DNA of 64,000 nt. It comes from Pedobacter planticolens. Its GTDB lineage: Bacteria > Bacteroidota > Bacteroidia > Sphingobacteriales > Sphingobacteriaceae. Shown here piece after piece: positions 51,687-59,580 of this stretch. The stretch lies in the NCBI RefSeq assembly GCF_014172375.1, contig NZ_WNXD01000002.1, positions 1,364,001-1,428,000 on the forward strand, read 5' to 3'. The position numbers and the translations under genes are program-made. The notes below the pieces were generated by a model. That model had not been told where the DNA came from and made no database searches. It saw only the letters and a program-made list of their open reading frames with translations. How positions within the stretch are numbered: the stretch's first letter is position 1; each line of letters begins with the position of its first letter.

Positions 51687-52808
51687 ATGTCAACCCAACA
51701 AAAGCACAATTTCGGGGCAGGACCATGTATCCTGCCGATCTCTGTTATGGAAAAAGCAGCCAGTTCGGTAATCAACTGGGATGGTAGCGGACTTTCGATA
51801 CTAGAGGTTTCCCATCGCAGCGCAGAATTTGAGGAAGTTGTGGCTAAGACCCAGCTTTTGGTGCGTGAACTGCTATCGGTGCCAGAAGATTACGAAGTGC
51901 TTTTTTTACAGGGCGGGGCGAGTACGCAGTTTTCAATGGTGCCACAAAATTTATTACAGGCCAGCGGAAATAAAAAGGGCGCTTATTTGGATACGGGGTA
52001 TTTTGCCCAAAAAGCAATCGAGCAGGCAAGGCATTTTGGCGAAGTCCAGATTGTTGCCTCCTCTAGGGAAAAGGGCTATAATTATATCCCTGACAATTAT
52101 TCCTTGCACCATGATGCTGCCTATCTGCATCTGACCTCCAACAATACCATCGAGGGAACAGAGATTTTTGAGTTTAGGAATTTTGGGGTGCCGCTGGTGT
52201 GTGACATGTCCTCTGATATCTTTTCCCGTGAAATCAAGGTGAGTGATTTTGATCTGATCTATGCCGGGGCGCAGAAGAACATGGGGCCAGCGGGAATGAC
52301 TTTGGTCATCATTAAAAAAACACTATTAACAAAAATAAAATATCCATTGCCAGCGATGTACGACTACCGTACTTATGCGGCTAACAACAGCATGTACAAT
52401 ACCCCTCCTGTATTTTCGATCTACGTTTCAATGCTCAACCTTTTATGGCTGAAAGACCAGGGCGGGGTTTCGGCCATAGAAAAACAGAACATCAAAAAAG
52501 CAGAACTGCTCTATGAGGCCATCGATAAGAGTGAGATCTTTTATGGCACTGCTGACGGGGGGCACCGATCGCGGATGAACGTGACCTTCCAGTGCAGGGA
52601 CAAAAAGCATGAGAATGGGTTTTTGAACTATGCGCAGGAACGTGGAATTGTCGGGACCAAGGGATATCGCAGCGTCGGCGGTTTTAGGGCTTCGCTGTAC
52701 AATGCACTTCCTCTTTTCAGTGTAGAGTTTCTGGTGAAGACCATGGCCTATTACGAAAAGATGCAGGAAATGAAGAATGCCAACCAGTCCCAAAAAATCG
52801 GCGCATAA
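51687..52808 (+). CDS. serC: 3-phosphoserine/phosphohydroxythreonine transaminase
   Basis: This 373-aa PLP enzyme converts 3-phosphohydroxypyruvate and glutamate to phosphoserine. The N-terminal FGAGPCILPISVMEKA, HRSAEFEE, LQGGASTQF and the PLP-lysine motif AGAQKNMGPAG (Lys197) identify SerC. All catalytic features look intact. It is first in a polycistronic unit; its stop overlaps the next start by one base. serA is absent here, so the gene may act with chromosomal serA. Confidence 0.92.
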   Translation: MSTQQKHNFGAGPCILPISVMEKAASSVINWDGSGLSILEVSHRSAEFEEVVAKTQLLVRELLSVPEDYEVLFLQGGASTQFSMVPQNLLQASGNKKGAYLDTGYFAQKAIEQARHFGEVQIVASSREKGYNYIPDNYSLHHDAAYLHLTSNNTIEGTEIFEFRNFGVPLVCDMSSDIFSREIKVSDFDLIYAGAQKNMGPAGMTLVIIKKTLLTKIKYPLPAMYDYRTYAANNSMYNTPPVFSIYVSMLNLLWLKDQGGVSAIEKQNIKKAELLYEAIDKSEIFYGTADGGHRSRMNVTFQCRDKKHENGFLNYAQERGIVGTKGYRSVGGFRASLYNALPLFSVEFLVKTMAYYEKMQEMKNANQSQKIGA

Positions 52809-53983
52809 TGGCAACGATCAAACCATTCAGGGCAGTTAGGCCAAGTACGGCGAGCTTACGTCCACTTGATTTTCTGCAGGGGAAGGCAAAAGGGGGATTG
52901 GAACTGGACTACCTGAAATTTAGGCTGGAAACCAGCGCAGATCCGAATTCTCCGACCCTTAGCGATTGCAGGGAATTTCTGGATTCGCTGCTGGAAAATA
53001 GAAGCTATGTACTGGAAAATGAATTATCACTCTATGTCTATGAAAGGATCACCGACGGACATTCAAGGACTGGGGTGTTTGCACTTACAAGTTTAAATGA
53101 TCTGCAAAGGGGTGAAATCTTTACCCATGAACTGACTTTGGAAACCATGGAAGAAAAGATAACTGACTATCGCATCCAGGTTGGACTAGAAGGTGCAGCA
53201 ATCTTGCTCACCCATGAACCCAACGCATTGATTGATGAGCTGATCAGAAGGGCGCAAGGTTCCAGGCAGGTATTTTCCTATGCCTATGGGGATAGTTACC
53301 ATAAGTTCTGGAAGATTACAAACCCCTCGCAGCTGGAGGAATTCCAGTTGGCCTTTTCATCTTTGAGACAGGTCTACCTTGCAGATGGCCACCACAGGTT
53401 GGGATCGGCAGATAAACTCCATAGGGTATCTGCCCAATGGATCTCTTCACTATATATGTCTAGCAACCAGCTCGATATCCAGCCCTTTCACAGGTTGGTC
53501 CTACCTAATAAGGATTTCCATCTGGAGAAAGCATTGGAGCGGATCGGGGAATATTTTTTCATTTCGACCGTTCCAAACAACATTGCCTATAGGCCCAATA
53601 AAAAGCACAGGATGGGGATGTGCATCGCTGGGAAATGGTACCAGCTGGACTTAAGGCCAGAGCTGAAGTTAGACCAACCGATTGATGTAGCGTTTTTGCA
53701 GGACAGGATACTCTCTGGCATCTTTGGCATCAGTGAACCAAGGACCGATGTGCGTCTGCGCTGCCATGCGGACAGGGACTTCAAAAAACTGTTGCTGGAG
53801 ATTGCAAGGGAACCATCGGCTGTGGCATTTACACTTTTTGGCCTGGGTATGGAGGAATTTCTTCGTCTTTCGCTGATGGGGAAGCTATTGCCACCAAAAT
53901 CAACTTCGATCGGTCCAAAGCCCATGTTTGGAATGCTGATGCATTGCACGAGGTCCGTACTAACAAAGGGAGGAGTGCAATGA
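52808..53983 (+). CDS. DUF1015 domain-containing protein
   Basis: This 391-aa protein opens with IKPFRAVRPS and contains the DUF1015 markers YVYERITDGHSRTGVFALTS and YLADGHHRLGSAD. The family is often found in serine-biosynthesis gene clusters of Bacteroidota and is poorly characterised. Here it directly overlaps serC (ATAATGG junction) and the sigma-factor start (ATGA), so it is the second gene of a translationally coupled operon. Confidence 0.85.
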   Translation: MATIKPFRAVRPSTASLRPLDFLQGKAKGGLELDYLKFRLETSADPNSPTLSDCREFLDSLLENRSYVLENELSLYVYERITDGHSRTGVFALTSLNDLQRGEIFTHELTLETMEEKITDYRIQVGLEGAAILLTHEPNALIDELIRRAQGSRQVFSYAYGDSYHKFWKITNPSQLEEFQLAFSSLRQVYLADGHHRLGSADKLHRVSAQWISSLYMSSNQLDIQPFHRLVLPNKDFHLEKALERIGEYFFISTVPNNIAYRPNKKHRMGMCIAGKWYQLDLRPELKLDQPIDVAFLQDRILSGIFGISEPRTDVRLRCHADRDFKKLLLEIAREPSAVAFTLFGLGMEEFLRLSLMGKLLPPKSTSIGPKPMFGMLMHCTRSVLTKGGVQ

Positions 53984-54837
53984 GGAGTATCCATATCGAC
54001 CATTCAATCACCAACCGCTCGGAGCTTTCCTTGCAAAGGTATCTCTATGACATTTCAAAGCTTGAACTGATCAAAGCGGATGAAGAGGTGGTACTGGCCA
54101 GGAAGATAAAAGAGGGTGATGATGCGGCGCTGGCAAAGCTGGTGCGTTCGAACCTGCGTTTTGTGGTTTCCTGCGCCAAGAAATACCAGCACCTGGGATT
54201 GCCACTTGCTGATCTGATCAATGAGGGGAATATTGGTCTGATCAAGGCAGCTAGGCTATTTGATGAGACCAAGGGTTTCAAGTTCATTTCCTATGCGGTC
54301 TGGTGGATCCGTCAGTCCATAATGATGGCGCTCAGCCTAGATGTGCGGATGATCCGGTTGCCGCAGAATATGGTAAAGATGACCGCAGAAATTAGGAAGA
54401 CCAGTGAAAAACTGGAGCAGGTGCTGGAAAGGGTTCCCACCCAGCAAGAAATATGTGAACAGCTGTATGTGCCAAGCGAAAGCATTGCAATGGATTATGC
54501 CTTTGGAAGAACTGTTGTTTCATTGGATTCAACAGTTAGGGAAGATAGTGATATGCAGCTCTGGTCTGCGCTGGAAGATAAAAATAGTATTGCTACAGAT
54601 GAGTTGGTGAATACCGAATCCCTGGACATGGATATCAAAAGATTGCTTAGTACTCTGAACCAGAGGGACCAAAGGATCCTGATCGATTTTTTTGGGTTTT
54701 CGGGCAATATGCCAAAGAGCCTAGATGATATTGCCATCGAGATGAAACTTTCCAGGGAGCGCATTAGACAGTTAAAGGAAGCGGCGCTGCAAAGATTGAG
54801 GAATAAGGCTGGAGAAAGGAGATACAGCTATGTCTAG
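53980..54837 (+). CDS. RpoD-like (group 1/2) sigma factor
   Basis: I chose ATG 53980, overlapping the previous stop as ATGA and preceded by the strong gggaggag, over the in-frame ATG at 53944. The 285-aa product is a sigma-70 primary-type factor: region 1.2 (LQRYLYDISKLELIKADEEVVLARKIKEGDD), 2 (LADLINEGNIGLIKAARLFDETKGFKFISYAVWWIRQSIMMALS), 3 and 4 (SLDDIAIEMKLSRERIRQLKEAALQRLR). Bacteroidota RpoD is about the same length and similar in sequence, so this is a paralog, not an ECF factor. Being inside a mobile operon with amino-acid genes is unusual. It may direct the island genes. Confidence 0.88.
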   Translation: MRSIHIDHSITNRSELSLQRYLYDISKLELIKADEEVVLARKIKEGDDAALAKLVRSNLRFVVSCAKKYQHLGLPLADLINEGNIGLIKAARLFDETKGFKFISYAVWWIRQSIMMALSLDVRMIRLPQNMVKMTAEIRKTSEKLEQVLERVPTQQEICEQLYVPSESIAMDYAFGRTVVSLDSTVREDSDMQLWSALEDKNSIATDELVNTESLDMDIKRLLSTLNQRDQRILIDFFGFSGNMPKSLDDIAIEMKLSRERIRQLKEAALQRLRNKAGERRYSYV

Positions 54838-54967
54838 TGATATGCTATTGGATGTAGAGTTTGCATTGGCATTGGTGGTAGCTGGCTGTTTTGCACTGGT
54901 GGTGAAGATCTACCGTAAAAAAAACAAGCGTTCTGAAAAAGAGGATGAGGATACCAACTGGATATAA
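54830..54967 (+). CDS. 45-aa single-pass membrane peptide
   Basis: An ATG at 54830, 5' overlapping the sigma-factor stop by 8 bp, opens a 45-codon frame ending TAA at 54967, just 2 bp before the TDH start. A ribosome site aaagga lies a few bases upstream. Residues 9-27 form a hydrophobic helix (VEFALALVVAGCFALVVKI) followed by a basic then acidic tail (YRKKNKRSEKEDEDTNWI), predicted N-out/C-in by the positive-inside rule. Position in a tightly coupled operon supports translation. No family was recognised. Confidence 0.7.
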   Translation: MSSDMLLDVEFALALVVAGCFALVVKIYRKKNKRSEKEDEDTNWI

Positions 54968-54969
54968 TT

Positions 54970-55941
54970 ATGAGAGAAGAAAAGATATTGGTGATCGGTG
55001 CTTGCGGGCAGCTTGGTCGTGAACTGACCCTGGCATTAAAGGAAAAATATGGTAAAAAGGCGGTTATCGCCTGCGACAGGTTGGAGCCTGCAAGGGCAAA
55101 GGTCAGTGAGGTTAAATATATTCGACTAGATGTGATGAACAAAGCGCACCTGCAACTGGTGATGGTGGATGAAAAAGTGACCCAGGTCTACCTTTTGGCA
55201 GCAATGCTGTCGGCTAGTGGGGAGAAGGATCCCTCGATGGCCTGGCAGGTGAACATGGATGGACTTTTGAATGTGCTGGAGCTTTCGGTTAGATATGGGA
55301 TTGCTAAGGTGTTTTGGCCGAGCAGCATTGCGGTCTTCGGACCAGAAAGTCCTAAGATAAATTGCGGTCAACACGCCTTTACCATTCCCACAACGGTGTA
55401 CGGGATCAGTAAGCTTTCTGGGGAATATTGGTGCAGGTACTATTTTGAGAAGTTTGGACTTGATGTGAGGAGTTTGCGCTATCCGGGACTGGTTTCCCAT
55501 AAGGCTTTGCCGGGCGGCGGGACAACGGACTATGCGGTGGATATTTTTTATAAGGCGAACGCTGGTGAAAAGTTCAGTTGTTTTTTAAAACCTGATACGG
55601 CGCTTCCGATGATGTTCATGGATGATGCGGTAAGGGCAACCTTGGAGCTTATGGATGCACCGAGGGATAATATTTCGGTGCGTACCAGTTATAACCTTTC
55701 TTCGGTAAGTTTTACGCCAGCAGAACTGGCGGCAGAGATTAGAAAGGTGGAGCGGGATTTTCAGATCGTCTATTTGCCTGACTTTAGGCAGGAGATTGCC
55801 GACAGTTGGCCAGCATCTATCAATGATGACAGGGCTCGGGAAGATTGGGGCTGGTCACCGAGGTTTGGGACAGTGGAGATCGTAAAAGTGATGCTGGAAA
55901 ATGTGAACGTTGAAAAGGTGGTCGAGGTTTCGGCAACATAA
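54970..55941 (+). CDS. L-threonine 3-dehydrogenase, SDR (epimerase-like) type
   Basis: This 323-aa extended SDR has GACGQLGRELTLAL at the NAD site, YLLAAMLSASGEKDPSMAW, the catalytic YGISK (Tyr/Lys) with upstream WPSSIAVFGPESP (Ser), and the family-specific RYPGLVSHKALPGGGTTDYAVDIFY. These long matches are typical of the non-zinc, SDR-type TDH that oxidises threonine to 2-amino-3-ketobutyrate, which goes to glycine. It is the last gene of the serC-DUF1015-sigma-peptide operon, consistent with a serine/glycine/threonine theme. A terminator-like hairpin follows. Confidence 0.9.
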   Translation: MREEKILVIGACGQLGRELTLALKEKYGKKAVIACDRLEPARAKVSEVKYIRLDVMNKAHLQLVMVDEKVTQVYLLAAMLSASGEKDPSMAWQVNMDGLLNVLELSVRYGIAKVFWPSSIAVFGPESPKINCGQHAFTIPTTVYGISKLSGEYWCRYYFEKFGLDVRSLRYPGLVSHKALPGGGTTDYAVDIFYKANAGEKFSCFLKPDTALPMMFMDDAVRATLELMDAPRDNISVRTSYNLSSVSFTPAELAAEIRKVERDFQIVYLPDFRQEIADSWPASINDDRAREDWGWSPRFGTVEIVKVMLENVNVEKVVEVSAT

Positions 55942-56231
55942 CTGGCTTTATTCTTTTAGGTTAGAATTTAGTAGTTAAATTAATTAAGATGGGGTATGGT
56001 GGATGCCTGCCCCTTTTACGCTAACCTTTAAGTAGATGATATTCCGCCTGCTTTGGCACTTCGGGACAGTTGCCGGATCCTGACGGGAAAAGGAAACCAC
56101 CAGTCACCTCCTCCATAGGGCGATTGGCTGGTTTTTATTCACAGATAAGGGCAAATAGGACTTGCCATTATGTTTTTACAGACTATATTTTCTTCATATA
56201 TTGTGCAATGCCAAATAAATTTTAGTTAAGT

Positions 56232-56263
56232 AAAGGGGCTGAACGGATGTTCGCCCCTTTTTT
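56232..56263 (+). terminator. Terminator downstream of TDH
   Basis: aaaggggc (56232-56239), then gaac, loop ggat and gttc, then gcccctttt with T-run. The stem has one bulged base. A weaker hairpin with Ts precedes it at 56096-56141 (aaccaccagtc with gattggctggtt). Confidence 0.65.
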
Positions 56264-56351
56264 GGGAGATAATAGGATATTCCATTTAGAATTACTTTTA
56301 AGCCGATGTATGCTTTTCAACTTCTCAATATTGACCATAGGGACTGTTTAT

Positions 56352-56371
56352 TTTGAATTACGTAATTCAAA
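56352..56371. promoter_or_regulatory. 20-bp perfect palindrome, candidate operator
   Basis: tttgaattacgtaattcaaa is its own reverse complement. It lies 30 bp upstream of the ATG at 56402, and a half-match (gtaatttgaaac) follows it. Such a site fits a homodimeric repressor. Confidence 0.5.
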
Positions 56372-56401
56372 TCGTAATTTGAAACAGGTACAAAACCCTT
56401 G

Positions 56402-57376
56402 ATGTTTGTATCAAAAAAAAATATGATTTTAACACACAGGCAATTTAGGGAGCAGATTACTGAAATTAGTAATATCCTTTTGGAAGAGGGAAGGACTAAT
56501 CTTGTACTGAGAAAGCACCGAAAGGACAAAATTATTGCTGATAAGGAATATTATAAGAATTGGTATGATGGGTGCTTCATTGATTTTCCATTGCACACAA
56601 TAGCTCGGTACGATGAGATTTTCACATCAGATTCGTTCATCTTAAACTATAAGATGCATTTTTTCTTAGCTCAGCAGGTCAGGGACTCTAAAGAAAAGGA
56701 CGAGATACTTAACTTCGTTGAAGCTTATGATGAAGAGAGTGCCAGATGTGATCTGGATGATTTTATTGATGAGCGACTGATGAATTTTATTCATTATTTC
56801 AAAGAAGCTATTTCGCTACTCAAAAAGGGATCTTATTTTTCCCACATTAAGGACACCAATGTGATTATAAGAAACCTGCTCAGTTATTACCAACAAGTAA
56901 AATTGGATGAAGGCATACAGATTTCCTTTTTTCCGGGAGTAAAATTGCCATTTAAGATCTCTTCGATTATGCTTGATATCTTGATTGCGATCTTAACCGA
57001 CAAACTACAGATGTTGGAACAGGAATATGTGGTGGATAAACCTGCCATTGTCAATCTTGTCCCTGAAGAATTCAAGATCAACTGGCTTGGTAGCCAAAAG
57101 GATTTTGCCGAACTTTTAGTTGAACTGGAAACAAGAAATTTTATCTCCTACCCAGATGGGGAAAGCTATGCCAGTAAAGCCAGGAGATTAGCTGGTATAT
57201 TTGATTTTTCAGCGTCCCAAAGGAATAGTGGTTCAAATATTTCTGGTAACCTAACCACTAACCTAAAGCCAACCTACAATGTTGATAATGGTAGGAATGA
57301 ATATTTTTTTGAAAAGGAGAAGTATAAACGAAAATTTGATAAGATACCAATTAACCTGACTTTTAAAAAAGTCTAG
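56402..57376 (+). CDS. RteC-related hypothetical protein
   Basis: The first ATG is at 56402 (a TTG just before it is not preferred); ATG 56423 (MILTHRQFRE) is an alternative. The 324-aa protein has an N-terminal half with no recognised domain. Its C-terminal portion FKINWLGSQKDFAELLVELETRNFI resembles the RteC-type WTGSxxxLxxLxxxL region. The tail is Asn-rich. It lies within the mobile region; a regulatory role in the element is a guess. Confidence 0.5.
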   Translation: MFVSKKNMILTHRQFREQITEISNILLEEGRTNLVLRKHRKDKIIADKEYYKNWYDGCFIDFPLHTIARYDEIFTSDSFILNYKMHFFLAQQVRDSKEKDEILNFVEAYDEESARCDLDDFIDERLMNFIHYFKEAISLLKKGSYFSHIKDTNVIIRNLLSYYQQVKLDEGIQISFFPGVKLPFKISSIMLDILIAILTDKLQMLEQEYVVDKPAIVNLVPEEFKINWLGSQKDFAELLVELETRNFISYPDGESYASKARRLAGIFDFSASQRNSGSNISGNLTTNLKPTYNVDNGRNEYFFEKEKYKRKFDKIPINLTFKKV

Positions 57377-57581
57377 CTAGCCATCATTTGCTAAAATTTG
57401 TTGCGCAAGTTAAAAAAATAATGCCTGATTTATTTTTGGTTAGTCCAACATATAATTTAGCTCAACAACGGTTTATGGGTAAATCGTTTTAATGGTTTGT
57501 GTGAAAACTAAGTGTTTATTGTTAGCAAATTAATGCCTAATATTGGAACAATTTTGCTAAATTTAATAGCGAAATAAATCC

Positions 57582-58151
57582 ATGGAAACTTATAGCAGAT
57601 ATACCGATGAGCAGCTTGCAGGCCTTTTAAGGTCGGGTGACAAGTATGCATATACGGAAATCTATGAACGCTATAAGGCGCCGCTTTTTTCCTTTACCTA
57701 TCGCAGGCTGGAGGATGTGGCAGAATCCGAGGATGTTGTTGCCGAACTCTTCCTTTCGCTCTGGGACAGGCATTCCAATTTCAACCTGACTGGCTCTTTG
57801 GCCTCTTATCTGTTTACCGCTACCAAGAACAGGGTGATCAAGGTGATTACCCATAAAAAAGTGGAGAGCAGGTATATCGATAGTTTTAGGGAATATATGG
57901 AAGAGGGGGTTGACAATACGGACCATCTGGTCCGTAACCGTGAGCTTGCGGCGATCATTGATGCGGAGATCGAGAACCTGCCCATCAAGATGAGGCAGGT
58001 GTTCCAGATGTCAAGGCAGACCAATCTTTCCCGCAAGGAGATTGCAGCGGAACTTGGACTTTCCGAGGAGACGGTAAAGAGCCATATGCACCATGCGCTT
58101 AAATCGCTTAAAACCCGCTTGGGGGCTAATTTCTATGTGATTTTCTTTTAA
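57582..58151 (+). CDS. FecI-type ECF sigma factor
   Basis: This 189-aa sigma has region 2 (LLRSGDKYAYTEIYERYKAPLFSFTYRRLEDVAESEDVVAELFLSLWDR, LASYLFTATKNRVIKVITHK) and region 4 (LPIKMRQVFQMSRQTNLSRKEIAAELGLSEETVKSHMHHALKSLK). It pairs with the FecR anti-sigma 95 bp downstream, the classic arrangement ahead of SusC/SusD. The complex is a surface-signalling switch that drives expression of the outer-membrane uptake genes. Confidence 0.92.
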   Translation: METYSRYTDEQLAGLLRSGDKYAYTEIYERYKAPLFSFTYRRLEDVAESEDVVAELFLSLWDRHSNFNLTGSLASYLFTATKNRVIKVITHKKVESRYIDSFREYMEEGVDNTDHLVRNRELAAIIDAEIENLPIKMRQVFQMSRQTNLSRKEIAAELGLSEETVKSHMHHALKSLKTRLGANFYVIFF

Positions 58152-58246
58152 TCAGAAAATTATTTACAATTTTTTCATTTTTATTTAACCCTAGCTTAAC
58201 AGCTAAGGGTCTTTACTATATCAGCCCGTAAAAGGGTTGTGTGTAT

Positions 58247-59368
58247 ATGGAAAATAGAGAAGAACAGATTTTAGAAAGGTTTGCTGCGGGAACTGCAACT
58301 GAACAGGAAAAGGCACTGGTTTCCGATTGGGTGCTGCTTGGCAGGTTCCCAGATCTGGATCTTTCAGAAAAGGATATCAATGCTTCCCTTGCTAGGATTG
58401 AGGCTAGATTGGCGCTGGTAAGAAGTGTGAAGAGATTCAGGCTTTGGCCAAGAATCGCTGCGGCTGCATCTATTGTTTTAATAGCCTCGGTGGGAATTTA
58501 CTTCTACCAAAAATCAGCTGCTGTTCAAGATTATGATCAGGTTGCGCTACAGAACAAGATCATCCCTGGGAAGGATAAGGCAATTTTGACCTTGGCCGAT
58601 GGAAGCAAGATCGATCTAACCGACGCAATGGCTGGTGGGCTGGCACAGCAAGGTGGAGTTAAGATTTCCAAGACTGCTGATGGACAACTGATCTATGAGT
58701 TTGCTGAAGCTGCAAAAGGAACTACGGGATTTAATACTGTTTCTACTCCCAATGGTGGCCAACATCAGATTTCTTTGCCTGATGGCAGTAAGGTATGGCT
58801 GAATGCGGCCTCTTCGTTGAAGTTCCCTGTAAGTTTTGCGTCAATGAGTGAAAGAAGGGTTGAACTTTCTGGTGAGGGATATTTTGAAGTGGCCAGGGAC
58901 AAGAAACATCCTTTTGTGGTTTCCTCAATCGGTCAGACGGTTGAAGTACTGGGTACCCATTTCGATGTGAATGCCTATGGCGATGGCGGAAGGTTGAGAA
59001 CTACTTTGTTAGAAGGTTCTGTAAGGCTTGCCATTGGGGACAATGTTTCCAAGGTGCTGGTTCCGGGGCAACAGGCTAGTTTTGGCAAGGGGACTGGTAT
59101 TAAGATTTCCGCTGTTGATGTTTCTGAATCGGTGGCCTGGAAGGAAGGGTATTTCATGTTCAATAATGAGAGTTTAGAGAATATCATGCTGAGCGTTTCA
59201 CGCTGGTATGATGTGGACATAGAATTTAAGGACAATGATATAAAGGATGATCCATTCTGGGGAACGGTTAGCCGTTTTGCCAAGGTGGGTGATGTACTGA
59301 AGGTTTTGGAGCGAACGGGCGAGGTTCACTTTAAGATTGAGGGGCGCAAGATCATCGTTTCAAAATAA
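58247..59368 (+). CDS. FecR family anti-sigma factor
   Basis: ATG 58247 (MENREEQ) is preferred over a GTG at 58241. The 373-aa protein has an N-terminal sigma-binding region, a single transmembrane helix (about 68-87, PRIAAAASIVLIASVGIYFYQ) and a periplasmic FecR domain (TPNGGQHQISLPDGSKVWLNAASSLKFP, VELSGEGYFEVARD, VLGTHFDVNAYGD), with a C-terminal DUF4974-like end (NESLENIMLSVSRWYDVDIEFKD). It holds the FecI-type sigma until SusC signals substrate. Confidence 0.92.
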   Translation: MENREEQILERFAAGTATEQEKALVSDWVLLGRFPDLDLSEKDINASLARIEARLALVRSVKRFRLWPRIAAAASIVLIASVGIYFYQKSAAVQDYDQVALQNKIIPGKDKAILTLADGSKIDLTDAMAGGLAQQGGVKISKTADGQLIYEFAEAAKGTTGFNTVSTPNGGQHQISLPDGSKVWLNAASSLKFPVSFASMSERRVELSGEGYFEVARDKKHPFVVSSIGQTVEVLGTHFDVNAYGDGGRLRTTLLEGSVRLAIGDNVSKVLVPGQQASFGKGTGIKISAVDVSESVAWKEGYFMFNNESLENIMLSVSRWYDVDIEFKDNDIKDDPFWGTVSRFAKVGDVLKVLERTGEVHFKIEGRKIIVSK

Positions 59369-59475
59369 GTTGGGAATTAACCAGCCCAATGTATGAATAA
59401 CCAATAAATCAAATTGACAACTTAAACAAACAAGACATGAAGAACCACGAAAAAGACAGTTAAAGTGATGGAAAT

Positions 59476-59530
59476 GGTCTGAAACAACAAAGACTTCGAG
59501 TTGTGATCGAAGCCTTCAATCTGTTAGACC
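59476..59530 (+). other. Possible structured leader of susC
   Basis: Outer stem ggtctga (59476-59482) with ttagacc (59524-59530) and inner hairpin cttcga (59494-59499) with tcgaag (59507-59512) lie 50 bp before the SusC start. A nine-codon ORF (atgaagaaccacgaaaaaga..., ending taa) is near 59437. No known riboswitch class was recognised. Confidence 0.3.
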
Positions 59531-59580
59531 GAAAATAACGAGTGCGAACAAGTTTTTTAACAATTTAACCAGACAAACAA

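Larger units (their letters stand above)
55942..56401. other. Intergenic region with terminators and a palindrome
   Basis: No gene is supported in 460 bp. It contains two terminator-like hairpins (about 56096-56141 and 56232-56263) and a 20-bp perfect palindrome (56352-56371) upstream of the next gene. A 15-codon ORF at 56036 is too short to claim. Confidence 0.5.

Noticed and set aside
56036..56083. 15-codon ORF after TDH
   Set aside because: Too short, with no related copy or coding signal.
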